From Cytauxzoon felis (lineage: Eukaryota; Apicomplexa; Aconoidasida; Piroplasmida; Theileriidae): DNA of 64,000 bases. This document shows, piece by piece, positions 42,646 through 52,800 of this stretch. A program made the translations under genes and the position numbers. Each line of letters starts with the position of its first letter. Position 1 is the stretch's first letter. A model generated the notes under the pieces. That model was not told the origin of the DNA. It saw only the letters and a list, made by a program, of their open reading frames with translations, and ran no database searches. Location: NCBI GenBank assembly GCA_020283715.1, contig JAIQCW010000234.1, positions 19,459 to 83,458 of the forward strand. Reading direction: 5' to 3'.

Positions 42646-44606
42646 ATGGCTAAAAAGCAATCTAATGATGCTGAAAATGGTAAGTATATTCTCCAATTTT
42701 TTTACAGTTAATGATGATTTTAATATTTGCTACTTCTGATTCCCATGAAGATTCTCTTTAAATTCACCTGAAACTGTCATTTAAAAAATAATTAATATTT
42801 TTTTTACATATAGAAGCATCCGCCATATACACTGATTCAAGTGATGAAGAAAGTGATGAAGAATTTGAAAATGTAGTTGAAAAGGCTACCACCACTATAC
42901 AGGAAAGTATGAAGGGGAAAAAGAAGACCGAACGCAAAACAAAGGGTAAAAAGGCTTCAGAAGAAGTAGAAGTGGAATCTGAACCTGTAACACAAAAGAC
43001 TAAAAAGGGTGCTAAGAAGGCAGCAGCTAAAAAAGCACCTGCTCCTAAAAAAGCAAAGAAAGATGTTGTAGTTGAAGAACCTAAACCTTTACCTGTCGAA
43101 ACACCCGAACCTAAGGTTTCCTCATCAGACTCGGATTCTGATTCAGATTCTGATTCATCCGATTCTAGTGATACCATAATCAACGCCCCTTTAAAGCCAC
43201 CGACATCATTAGAAGATGATGATGAGGAGGAGGAATTGAAAGAAGAGGAAGAGGAGGAAGAAAAAGAAGAAGTCAAAGTAGAAGAAGAACTACAAGAAGA
43301 AAATTTACAATTACAAAATCAGACATCTTCAGAACAAGGTATGTGTTTTATTTTTAATAATAGTGGTCAAAATGCATATGATTTAAAAAAAAATCTCCTA
43401 TTTAACATGAGGAAACATTAGAGTGAAGCTATGAGCATTATTGACTGTAAATTAATATTTCATTCATGGGTTGTTTTACCCTTTTTTTCTACACTAGTCT
43501 TCACCTGAACTCTAATCCTACTCCACTTCCACTCACCATACCACCTTCCTTTCCACTAGGCGTGGAGCCTTCTCTATTTAGTTGTCCCTCCGCTTCCCTG
43601 AGATCAGCTACGGGCATTCCACTTGAGGTTACATCCTCACTACCTTCACTTCTGCCACGATCTCTGGGAGTGGCTATACTCTTTAGAGATAGGTAATTGA
43701 AGGAGCTGTCTGCAGGACGAATAGAGGTGGATTGGACCTCAAGTGGAGAAGTGTTGGATTGGACTTATGGTTTATAATTTACTGGTTGAAATATCATTTT
43801 TTGTATTTCTGGTGATTATTTAAATTTTACAATATTATATATTAATTATTTTAGCTTTTGAGCGTGGTCAGGGTAATGAGATATATTGTGGTGGTTTGCC
43901 GTTGGATGTGACAGAGGATCAATTGCGTGAATTATTTGAGAGTGACTGTGGTCCTATAATACGTATAAATTTGTTGCATAGGAAGGGGATAGCATTTATA
44001 GCCTTTAAGGATAATGAATGTGCTAATAAGGCAGTAGAATTAAATGAGACACCATATATGGGTAAAACATTGAGTATAAATATAACAACTGATCGTAAAA
44101 AGAATAAAAAGAGTGCAAAATCTTCTAAGAGGAGAAAGAAATTTAATTTATCTGAAATACCACCAAGTAACGAAGTTTGTATTAGAAATATAAGTTTTCA
44201 ATCAACTGAGGATGGTATGCGTGAATTATTTAGTGAATGTGGTGTTGTTACAAGATGTTATATACCAAAATTTAGAGATTCTGGTAAAAGTATGGGTAGA
44301 TGTTTTATAGCATTTAATTCTGTTGATGCAGCTACTAGAGCTGTAGCATATAATAATACAGATATAGATGGACGAACTGTAAGAATAGAATATGCTTTAC
44401 CTAGAGGTAGTAATCCTAATTCAAGATCTAATTTTAAAGGTCGTTCTGCATCTGGTCGTAGAGGTGGTGCTATGGTTAGAAGTAAAAATAATTTTAATAA
44501 TAATGATAATAATAATTTACAAAAAAGAGAACATGATGATCAATTAGAAAATGAACAAATCAAAAAACCAAAATCTATAATATTCGATGATGAAGATGAT
44601 GATTAA
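42646..44606 (+). CDS. nucleolin/Nsr1-like protein with two RRMs
   Basis: Exons 42646-42679, 42814-43338 and 43855-44606, phases closing, 436 residues. The N-terminal half alternates Lys/Ala-rich and acidic Ser/Asp/Glu runs (SDSDSDSDSDSSDSSD and long Glu stretches), like nucleolin or Nsr1. RRM1 has IYCGGLP (RNP2) and KGIAFIAF (RNP1). RRM2 has VCIRNISF and GRCFIAF. The tail has Gly/Arg-rich pieces (GRSASGRRGG) and an acidic end with a KKPK signal. The layout indicates a nucleolar factor in pre-rRNA processing. Intron 2 (516 bp) carries a mosaic element in antisense. Confidence 0.87.
43502..43746 (-). repeat. mosaic element copy E30 (intron 2 of nucleolin-like gene, antisense)
   Basis: CCACTAGGCGTGGAGCC, core B', CCACTTGAGGTTAC, core A', AGCTGTCTGCAGGAC and GGACCTCAAGTGG. 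The left end is degenerate (TCACCTGAACTC). Confidence 0.92.
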
Positions 44607-44737
44607 AATTTATAATAATCAATATCATATTTTATATTAAACACTCCAATACTCACCCATATATAAACATACACCTCGTAACACATCAATACAACCTTTG
44701 TTCCACCCCTACCATAACTATACCTCTTCTTCCACTT

Positions 44738-45007
44738 CCACCCGAGGTCCAATCCACCTCTCCTTCTCTTGCAGACAGCTCCCCACCTGAGGCTACAACA
44801 TTCCCTTCCACTCGCCGTGGAGGCCTCTTCCAATTACCTATCTCTAAAGAGTATAGCCACTCCCGGAGATCGTGGCGGATGTGTAGGTGATAGTGATTGG
44901 ACCTCAAGTGGAACTGGAATACCCGTAGCTGATCTCCGGGAAGCGGAGGGGGAAGTAAATAGAGAAGGCTCTCTGCAAGAGGAATACAAGGTTGCAACCT
45001 CAGGTGG
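44738..45007 (+). repeat. mosaic element copy E31
   Basis: CCACCCGAGGTCC, CTTGCAGACAGCT, CCACCTGAGGCTAC, CGCCGTGGAGGCC, core A, GGACCTCAAGTGG, core B (TGATCTCCGGGAAGC) and AACCTCAGGTGG. It is intergenic. The left flank 44641-44700 has 20 C and 2 G; the right flank 45061-45120 has 9 G and 2 C (hand counts). Confidence 0.93.
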
Positions 45008-45243
45008 AAGAAGAGCAGAGTTGGACATCGGGTAGTGTAGAAAAGATTTCAGTTATGTTTATCTTTTGGGTATTTGGTACAAATAGAATATGTTGTATTA
45101 TTTATATTTAAATTTAATTGTAAATAATTAGACTTGTTGATTTTGTATTGTTCAATTATTACTACATAATTTATTATATAATGTGGAATGTTTAGTAATG
45201 TAGTTGTTATATATAGAGTATATATTATTATTAAATTTATTTA

Positions 45244-46275
45244 TTAAAGTGATATTAATGTAAATAGTACAATAATTGATATGATTGTATTAGTTTTGAA
45301 TCTAGATGAATCCATAATCTCTTTTAATTTATCTGTAACTGCTGTTAATTCTTTACCAGGTTCTTTTTTAAAACTTTCATTATCTAATTCTATTTTCTTG
45401 ATTAATTCGAATTTTTTAGAAAATGTATTTTTATCCACCTTTTTAAAATCACGGAAACTAATTAGATAATATTCTTTTTTTATTATACCATTTTTATTTA
45501 AATATATTAATGTTGATGTTACTGGTTCATCTAGTAATAATAATGATAATGCACTTATTAATATATTATTATCTTTTGGTTTCCATAATTCAGTAAAATT
45601 AAGTTCTATATGATCAATATCTGATCTCAAATCTGGTACAAATAATGCTATATCTAATTTATCAAATGGTGATTTCAATTCATAACCTTTGTATACCTTT
45701 AAATTATATTTATTATTATCATCTATATCATCATCTAGTTCTAATTCTAATGTACCTTTAATAAATGGATCTAATTTATTCCTAATCTCTAATACTTTCT
45801 TGTAAAATATATTTACATCAACAGAATACCATTTATCTTCATCATCCTTAAAATATGTATACATACCTAATTGTCCTGTATTGTCAACATAATTTATTAC
45901 TAATCCTTTAAATGGTCTATCATTATATATTATCAAATGTGTAAATGTTTCTAAATCTTTTGGTTTCCATTCAAAATTCCCATCATCAATTATACCAGTA
46001 ACAATTTCAGTTGATGTTACAGTCTTTTTAATTAAAGTTTTAAAAGCTTCTACATCCACATTAACATTAGGATTATCACCACCTAGTGGCTTAACGTTAT
46101 ACCTAAATCGAAAATGATCCAATTTTAATCCAGCTGTACCCTCATCTATCCTATTCTGTCCATGCTCCACCACATCCAAATTGATCACATTACCAGTATC
46201 TGCTCTTATAGCAATACAATATAATATAACTACCGATTGTATTATTTTGTACATCTTTACATATTTTATTATCAT
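45244..46275 (-). CDS. EMA/p32-type merozoite surface antigen, paralogue 1
   Basis: Single-exon ORF of 343 residues. The start could also be the internal ATG at MYKIIQSVV, which gives a better signal peptide. After the signal peptide comes VNVDVEAFKTLIKKTVTSTE, then FEWKPKD, the strand pattern THLIIYNDRPFKGLVINY and DKLDIALFVPDLR. This follows the order of its two neighbours (VDVE/WKxxD/FVPDL). A C-terminal hydrophobic tail (TIISIIVLFTLISL) after a small-residue site suggests a GPI anchor. The family is the major surface antigen of piroplasm merozoites (Tams1, MPSP, EMA). It is the most divergent and Asp/Asn-rich of the three copies. Confidence 0.72.
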   Translation of the reverse strand: MIIKYVKMYKIIQSVVILYCIAIRADTGNVINLDVVEHGQNRIDEGTAGLKLDHFRFRYNVKPLGGDNPNVNVDVEAFKTLIKKTVTSTEIVTGIIDDGNFEWKPKDLETFTHLIIYNDRPFKGLVINYVDNTGQLGMYTYFKDDEDKWYSVDVNIFYKKVLEIRNKLDPFIKGTLELELDDDIDDNNKYNLKVYKGYELKSPFDKLDIALFVPDLRSDIDHIELNFTELWKPKDNNILISALSLLLLDEPVTSTLIYLNKNGIIKKEYYLISFRDFKKVDKNTFSKKFELIKKIELDNESFKKEPGKELTAVTDKLKEIMDSSRFKTNTIISIIVLFTLISL

Positions 46276-46550
46276 TTAGTATCATTTTTATATAAATATG
46301 AAAGCTTGATCTATAAAGTACTATGTTGAGCACATTATTCCATTGAAAGAGGAAAAATCATATATTATTAAATTATAGGAATATTTACTCCATCTACATT
46401 TTATTAAAAAATTAATTTCAAATTAAGACATAATATATTATCTCGATAATAGATATTTAAACACTTAGTTCATTCGTCGTTAAATCGAAGGTCCCTCCAC
46501 TAACCATTTCATTGTCTTACAGACTCCATTCTCAGTCATGTCCACGTTCT

Positions 46551-46739
46551 AATTGTCTTGCAGACAGCTTCTCTATCTACTTCTCCCTCCGCTTCCCTGA
46601 GATCAGCTGCGGGTAGTCCGCTTGAGGTCCAATCACTACACTTCTGCCACGATCTCTGGGAGTGGCTTTACCCTTCAGGGATAGGTAATTGGAAGAAGCC
46701 TCCACGGCAGTGGAAAATAAGGTTGTAACCTCGAGTGGA
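46551..46739 (-). repeat. mosaic element copy E32
   Basis: CTTGCAGACAGCT, core B' (CTTCCCTGAGATCAGC), CCGCTTGAGGTCC, core A', CCTCCACGGCAGTGG and AACCTCGAGTGG. It lies between the first and second antigen genes. Confidence 0.9.
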
Positions 46740-46824
46740 GAGCTGAGGGCATGACGATAGATAGTTGTAATAGAATATATATGTGTAATAAATATTAAAA
46801 TAATTTTTAATAAAAGGAAATTGC

Positions 46825-47844
46825 CTAGATAATGGCAGCAAGTACTAATAAGATTAAGGACAATGTCCAATGGTAATTTACCCAACCTGCCATCAAAATA
46901 TCTCTATATTTTTTATCTAATTCCAGGGTCTCATCAAGGTCACGATTATCAAGTCTAGCCTTATTTACCTGAACTGCTTTAACTTTTTCAATGGTAGCCC
47001 TATATTCCTCTTTAGTAGTTTTAAGATAATCATCCTTTCTCAATGCGTAATGCGAGAGGGATAACTTGTTACCGGAATCTAATGATAGTACAAGGGCCAA
47101 TACTGCCAAACCAGAATAATAATGAACATGAACGGCAACTACCTTTTCACCTTCTTTTAGCTCCATAAATGGTTTAGTATCTGCATCAAGACTCTCCAAG
47201 TTAAAGAATAAATCGGGTATAAATACCTTTGCAGACAATGCACCATAAGGAAGTCTAGTTTCATAAGATTCCGCATAAGTTGTAAACTTTAGATTTGGAT
47301 CAATATCTGAATCATCCTCTAAAACTTCGAGTTCTGACTGGGGTAAATCTTTAACCTTCTGTTTAAGATTGAAGACGGATGAGAAAAATTGTGAGCTTGG
47401 AACAGGATTCCACCCATTAGAATCACTTTGTTTAACAAAGAAAAGTGATTGAGCATCACCATAAAAATCGAAATTATAAAGAGATAAACCATTGAAGCCA
47501 TGACCAGAATAAAATACCAGATATGTGAACTTAGTAGTATCAGTAGGTTCCCATATTTTGGTGGAGTTGTCCTGAACTGAAGTTATAGGAGAGGTTGCCG
47601 TGACTATCTTTTTAGTAATATTACTATTTACTTCTACATGCACATTTACCGTATCTTGGCCTTTTTTTATAGTGGTATTTGACTTCATAGTTCCTTGGTT
47701 AGGATGAGGCCTAGCAACACCTTCAACCTCATCTACAGTTACAACGAGCGCAGAATTTGCGTTTTTGCACGAAAACAAAAATAGAATTATAAATACCACA
47801 TTCATCATTTCTTTAAAATAATGTTTTGAAGATTCTTGAACCAA
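46825..47844 (-). CDS. EMA/p32-type merozoite surface antigen, paralogue 2
   Basis: Single-exon ORF of 339 residues. The internal ATG of MMNVVFIILFLFSCKNANSA starts a good signal peptide. The body includes VNVHVEVNSNITKKIVTATS, KIWEPTDTTKFTYLVFYSGH, GFNGLSLYNFDFYG, AKVFIPDLFFNLESL and VVAVHVHYYSGLAVLALVLS. The C-terminal hydrophobic tail (WTLSLILLVLAAII) fits a GPI-anchor signal. This copy has more balanced codon composition than paralogue 1. It stands head-to-tail with its neighbours. Confidence 0.78.
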   Translation of the reverse strand: MVQESSKHYFKEMMNVVFIILFLFSCKNANSALVVTVDEVEGVARPHPNQGTMKSNTTIKKGQDTVNVHVEVNSNITKKIVTATSPITSVQDNSTKIWEPTDTTKFTYLVFYSGHGFNGLSLYNFDFYGDAQSLFFVKQSDSNGWNPVPSSQFFSSVFNLKQKVKDLPQSELEVLEDDSDIDPNLKFTTYAESYETRLPYGALSAKVFIPDLFFNLESLDADTKPFMELKEGEKVVAVHVHYYSGLAVLALVLSLDSGNKLSLSHYALRKDDYLKTTKEEYRATIEKVKAVQVNKARLDNRDLDETLELDKKYRDILMAGWVNYHWTLSLILLVLAAII

Positions 47845-48151
47845 AATTTTATATTAATATACAAACATAACTTAATGCATGGAAAATATAAATAGTAATA
47901 AAGCTGGAATAAATTACAAATAACAAATAAATTTGATATTAATTACAAGCAATTCCTATTGTAAATGAACTGATAAACTTATAAAGGAAGATAACGGAAC
48001 CTTATTGGACATCAGCAGGAATCATTAATGGCCTACCCCTACTACTCTCCTGTGTGGTTGAAAATGTGGGAAAACACATCACAAAAGTAAACACATTGTT
48101 ATGTATTATGAATAATTTAAAATTCAACAATTAAAGAAATAAATTAATATA
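47845..48151. other. spacer between antigen genes 2 and 3
   Basis: AT-rich spacer without an element or gene. It must contain the promoter of paralogue 2 and the terminator of paralogue 3. Confidence 0.55.
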
Positions 48152-49072
48152 TTACAATAAAGCGTAAGTTAATAATGATAATAACAAAGCTGCTAAATGT
48201 ATATTTAATGTAGAGAAAGAATCCTCAGCTATACGTTTTTCGACTTCCCCCTTATTTAATTTTTCTTTTGAGTTGCTGTTATCCAACTTAGATAAACTGT
48301 GTCTGACACTATCCTCATCGCTTTCAACCCAAGCGTTATTCACAAACTTAAAGTGCTTATAAGTTACACTCGAGTCAGATTCCAATACCGAAAAAACGGC
48401 GGCATAAAAAGTCTTTTCAAACTTATATGTATAAACATTTAATAACTCTTGATTATTAGTCAACATTAAAACGACACTACCACCTAGAAGAGACTTAAAT
48501 AGATTTTTACCGAAACTTGGAACCACAACTGCCGTATCCAAAACTAATTCTAAATAGTCTAGTGGTAATTTTTTGAAATCAGTTCCTGAATCAGATTTCA
48601 GATCCAAAGTAGATTTTTCTAGGCCGCCCAAATGGCCATGAAATGTTGCCAATGATGAAAAATGCTCCTTTTCAGTTAGCTGTTTCCATGTCTTTTTATC
48701 TTTATCAAGCATGAAATAGACTGCTCCTAAAGAACAAGTTTTGCTACCAAAGTATACAGAAGCACCTAAAAATGAGTCCTTCTCCTCGTGCAATAATACA
48801 TAAGTGCAACCCTTTTTATATTCAGGATCTGTTTTCCACAACAACTGATGTCCATCTCTAACCTCAACAACTTGAGAGCCAGAATAGAAAAGCTTTCTTG
48901 TAAATTTTGTTTTGAGAACTTCTACATCTACTGTTACATCTGGCTGAGATTGTTTACTCAAATCAAGAGTAACAAACTTAGAATCTTTAGTGGAGCGAAT
49001 GGAGGGCGAATCATGCTCACCAAGAACAGCCAATGGCACTACGAAAATCAAGGTACTAATTACAAACTTCAT
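48152..49072 (-). CDS. EMA/p32-type merozoite surface antigen, paralogue 3
   Basis: Single-exon ORF of 306 residues, with a clear signal peptide (MKFVISTLIFVVPLAVLGEH) and a C-terminal hydrophobic tail (LNIHLAALLLSLLTYALL). The core contains VTVDVEVLKTKFTRKLFYSG, LLWKTDPEYKKGCTYVLLHE, GASVYFGSK, AVVVPSFGKNLFKSL and GGSVVLMLTNNQELLNVYTY. Length and layout are closest to the classical piroplasm 28-34 kDa antigen family, which is GPI-anchored on merozoites and immunodominant. Its codon composition is far less AT-biased than that of paralogue 1, which suggests high expression. Confidence 0.85.
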   Translation of the reverse strand: MKFVISTLIFVVPLAVLGEHDSPSIRSTKDSKFVTLDLSKQSQPDVTVDVEVLKTKFTRKLFYSGSQVVEVRDGHQLLWKTDPEYKKGCTYVLLHEEKDSFLGASVYFGSKTCSLGAVYFMLDKDKKTWKQLTEKEHFSSLATFHGHLGGLEKSTLDLKSDSGTDFKKLPLDYLELVLDTAVVVPSFGKNLFKSLLGGSVVLMLTNNQELLNVYTYKFEKTFYAAVFSVLESDSSVTYKHFKFVNNAWVESDEDSVRHSLSKLDNSNSKEKLNKGEVEKRIAEDSFSTLNIHLAALLLSLLTYALL

Positions 49073-49462
49073 CTCTTAAATCTTATAAAATAATAATACA
49101 CTAAATTATAAATACTATTAATACTACAAAGTATTGAGTGTTGGAAATAAACCAATTTTGTTTTAGCGAGTAAGGGTAATTTAGTGTGGATGAAACATAT
49201 GGGGTACAATGTCTTAAATATTTCGCAAATACCATACCAACAGGGTAGGATTCCTTCCATCTGCCCGTTTTAATTGGTTATTTGTTCTATATGTTGATGT
49301 TACCACCCTTGTAGTTAATCTGAGTGTTTCCTAATTTAGCTACTAATTCTGTCCTTTTTATTAAATGTGACACTATATATCCTTCTATTGTCCTATAGGA
49401 CTTATCCTATATTTACATGCTTCTCTATCCTCTTAAATCGACCCCTATACCTGTAGTACCAT
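49073..49462. other. upstream region of antigen paralogue 3
   Basis: No gene is seen. The plus strand becomes C-rich towards the partial element E33. It should hold the promoter of paralogue 3. Confidence 0.5.
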
Positions 49463-49600
49463 TGCATGGAGCCCCATCTATTTAGTTATCCCTCTGCTTC
49501 CCTGAGATCAGCTACGGGTTCTCCACTTGAGGTTACATCTACTATACTAGAGGTTTCGTTCTTCCGAGTTAACACCCTCTGTTCCTCCGGGTTGGGAATC
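49463..49600 (-). repeat. mosaic element copy E33 (partial)
   Basis: A degenerate left part (CCATTGCATGGAGCC), core B', CCACTTGAGGTTAC and the nested module (TTAACACCCTCTGTTCCTCC) that appears in reverse in E25. Core A is absent. Confidence 0.8.
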
Positions 49601-49800
49601 TCCGTTCTAGAAGTTTCGCCATAAACGATACGTGTGAATTATATAATGTAAAAAAGTATATGCATGTCTAATGTATAAGAGATAACCATAAAATCTCTGG
49701 GATTGAAATACAATATAAGTGAGAGATAATGATACGATTATCACTGTTTGGATCAAAAGAGGATTTCTTTATAGATATTGTCTAGTTCGATATTATTTAG

Positions 49801-52800
49801 CTACTTCTGTTTGATTTTTTGATGTCTTTTTATTGGATCCGTATGTAATTTCTTTTTCTGGTTTGGTTCATATTGAAGAGCACATGTTTGTTCTGAATAT
49901 TCAAGAAGGACTGGTGGTGGTCTAGCAATAATATCGTATAATATATTATCAATTTCAACTTTGTCTACCTCTTCTAACCAATCATCTGCTATAGTACATT
50001 TAAACGATTTATTCTCTATATTTAAATCCAGATATTCTATTGGTATCGAATTTTTTACCCTTAAGTTGCCACTTGGTACATAATCTGGACATTGAAGTTT
50101 GTTTGTTTTAAATTTTTGTGGATATGTGTAAATCTTAAGATCTATATCATTATTTTCATTCACGTTTAATTTTTCCAATACAATAGAATTGTTATCATTA
50201 TTATTACATCTACTAGATGTCGATAATCCTTTATTTAATTCCCCACCCACCTCCAGTGGGTCAGTTATGGGTAATATACCTGAAATCTTATCATATGTTC
50301 CTTCTGAAGTATTCCCACTAGGCAATCCACCTGAGTTTAGATCTACTAGACCTTCCTTTCCACTCACCGTGGAGGCTTTTCTGTTTAGTTGTCCCTCCAG
50401 CTCCCGTGGATCACTTTCGGGTTTTCCACTTGAGGTTACATCCAACACATCCTTTCCACTCGCCGTGGAGGCCTCTATATTTATCTCACCTCGACTCCCA
50501 TAAATCGTCTCGGATTCTTCACCACGATCTCCGGGAGTGGCATTACCGTTTACGGGGAGTGAATTGGAAGAGCTGTCTGCAAGACGAAGTGAGTTGGATT
50601 GGACTTCAGGTGGAGTGGTGGGAATATCTTCGCTGGATATATGATTGGAATTGTTGTATAAAGATTTGTTATTAGATGTATATGATTGTTGTTGATCATC
50701 ATGATTAGATGAATAAAATGTATTGGATAATGTATTATTAAATGATGATTCATTACATCTTTTGTTGGTATAAACATTCATATAATTATTAGATAATATA
50801 AAACATCTAATTGAATAACTTGGTTTAGATACTTGTATCTTTTTATAATCACAAGTAGCATATTTATAATTTGTTAGATTACAAATTGATCTAACTAATA
50901 TTAAATCACCTGGATAAACTCTATATTCACGATCTAATAATATTAAATTTGTATACCAACTTTCACATTGACCAAATCTTGTACCAAAATGTTCACCTGG
51001 TCTAATTTCTACATCAATACCAACTAGAAATCCACAAAAATCACCATATTGTATTATTTCAAATAAATTTTCAAAATGTTGACACATTTGTGGTTCCATC
51101 CATTCTTCAAATTTTAATTCTTCCATTGGTAACCAATAATTACATAATGGTAAATTATCAATTTTCATACCAGCACTTTGTAATAATTTATATGATGGAC
51201 TAATAATTGTCATACCAATATCTGTTGATGCTTTATTTAAAATATTTCTATGATCTGGAAATAAACAAGGTATAAACATTGTAGATGCACCAAATGGTAT
51301 ACTTTTTACACTTTTTATAAATAATTCATTCTCAAATAAAATTCTACGTTGTAAATCTAAAAATACATCAGCTACACCCTCTTGTGATGCAAAATCACCT
51401 AATATTTCACTAATTATCATATCATATGGTGGATTATCAGGTAATTTTATATCCATAACACCTGATTTATAATCTGAAAAATATTTAGTCTGATTAAAAA
51501 TAAACTGTTTAGAATGTGAATTAAATACATGTATAATATCATCAGTACCATAAGCAGCCATCAATCTACTAGCTAATCTTGATGAATATGTTGAAACTTC
51601 TAATGCATCAATTGATTTTGCACCCGCATTTCTTGCATTCATAGCTAATACACATAATGGACCTGTACCAATTTCTAATATTGTCTTACCATGACAATAT
51701 GGATTAGGTATACTAATATCTACAACAACTCTAGAATCACGTAATGTATCCGTAGTTTCTATACTACTAAATGTTGAATATTTTAAATTTGTATTTAATG
51801 ATAAATAATGTAAATCAGAATTATTATTTACATTTTTAATCGCTTTCTCCGATTTAATTCCTTCCGAATCTCGGAAATTTTCAATACAATCAACTAGTGT
51901 ATCAGGATTAATAAAGGAAATTCCACCTGAATCATTATTAGTTATCTTTAAATCTTCATTAATATTATGGCTACTTTCATTCAATGAAGGACCATAATCA
52001 TATAAACCTTTATATAAAAATTTTGTATCACTATTTTTAGATACAGTTGAAATATTATTAAATTCACCCTCATTATATATTGTATTCTTTATACCTTCAT
52101 TCCCATTCTCAGATGTATAACAAAAATCTTCCGTATCAGAATCAAAACAACTGGTACTTACACTAGTAGGATCACTAAGCGTAACAGGAATAGGTATAAA
52201 TGATCCTTTAACAACTGAACTATCCTTTATGACATTCGTTGTCATAATTCCATTATCTTTATATCCAGTCCAAAATATTGCTGTACGATAATAATGGATT
52301 CGGTCACTATCAGCGACCATAGATTCATGATTATCTAATGTATACTGATTGCAAATACTAAGTGTAGTTGGCTCTTTACCATCGATAAAATGTGTATGAT
52401 TAGCAATATTTTTACTAATAAAGGAGTTTATTTTGTCCCTTAAAGTCATTTTCGATGCCCAAACAGGCCTTCTATAATCAGTGGACACATCTTCAAATTT
52501 CCTTTTTAATTTTCGGTTAACAACAAACAATCCCAAACCATCAGAAACTTGTGCATTATCTACTAAAGATGAACTAGGACTATTTGATAAATTAGTAATG
52601 GGGGTATTAAAACCTGATTTTTCTTTACTTTTTCGCGTTACTTCCACCATTTCATCTGTTATAGATCCAATGGTTTTAGCCGAAATTTGCTGTCTATCCA
52701 TACCATATGTTTTAACTTCTTTAATCGTATGTGTAAAAGTGTTGGAAGATTTTATGTTGTTAGGTTTCCTAATCTTTTTAGTGGTCTGTTCTTTCTTGTC

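Noticed and set aside
42764..43276. Ser-rich minus-strand ORF
   Set aside because: Antisense of the acidic and Lys-rich region of the nucleolin-like gene.
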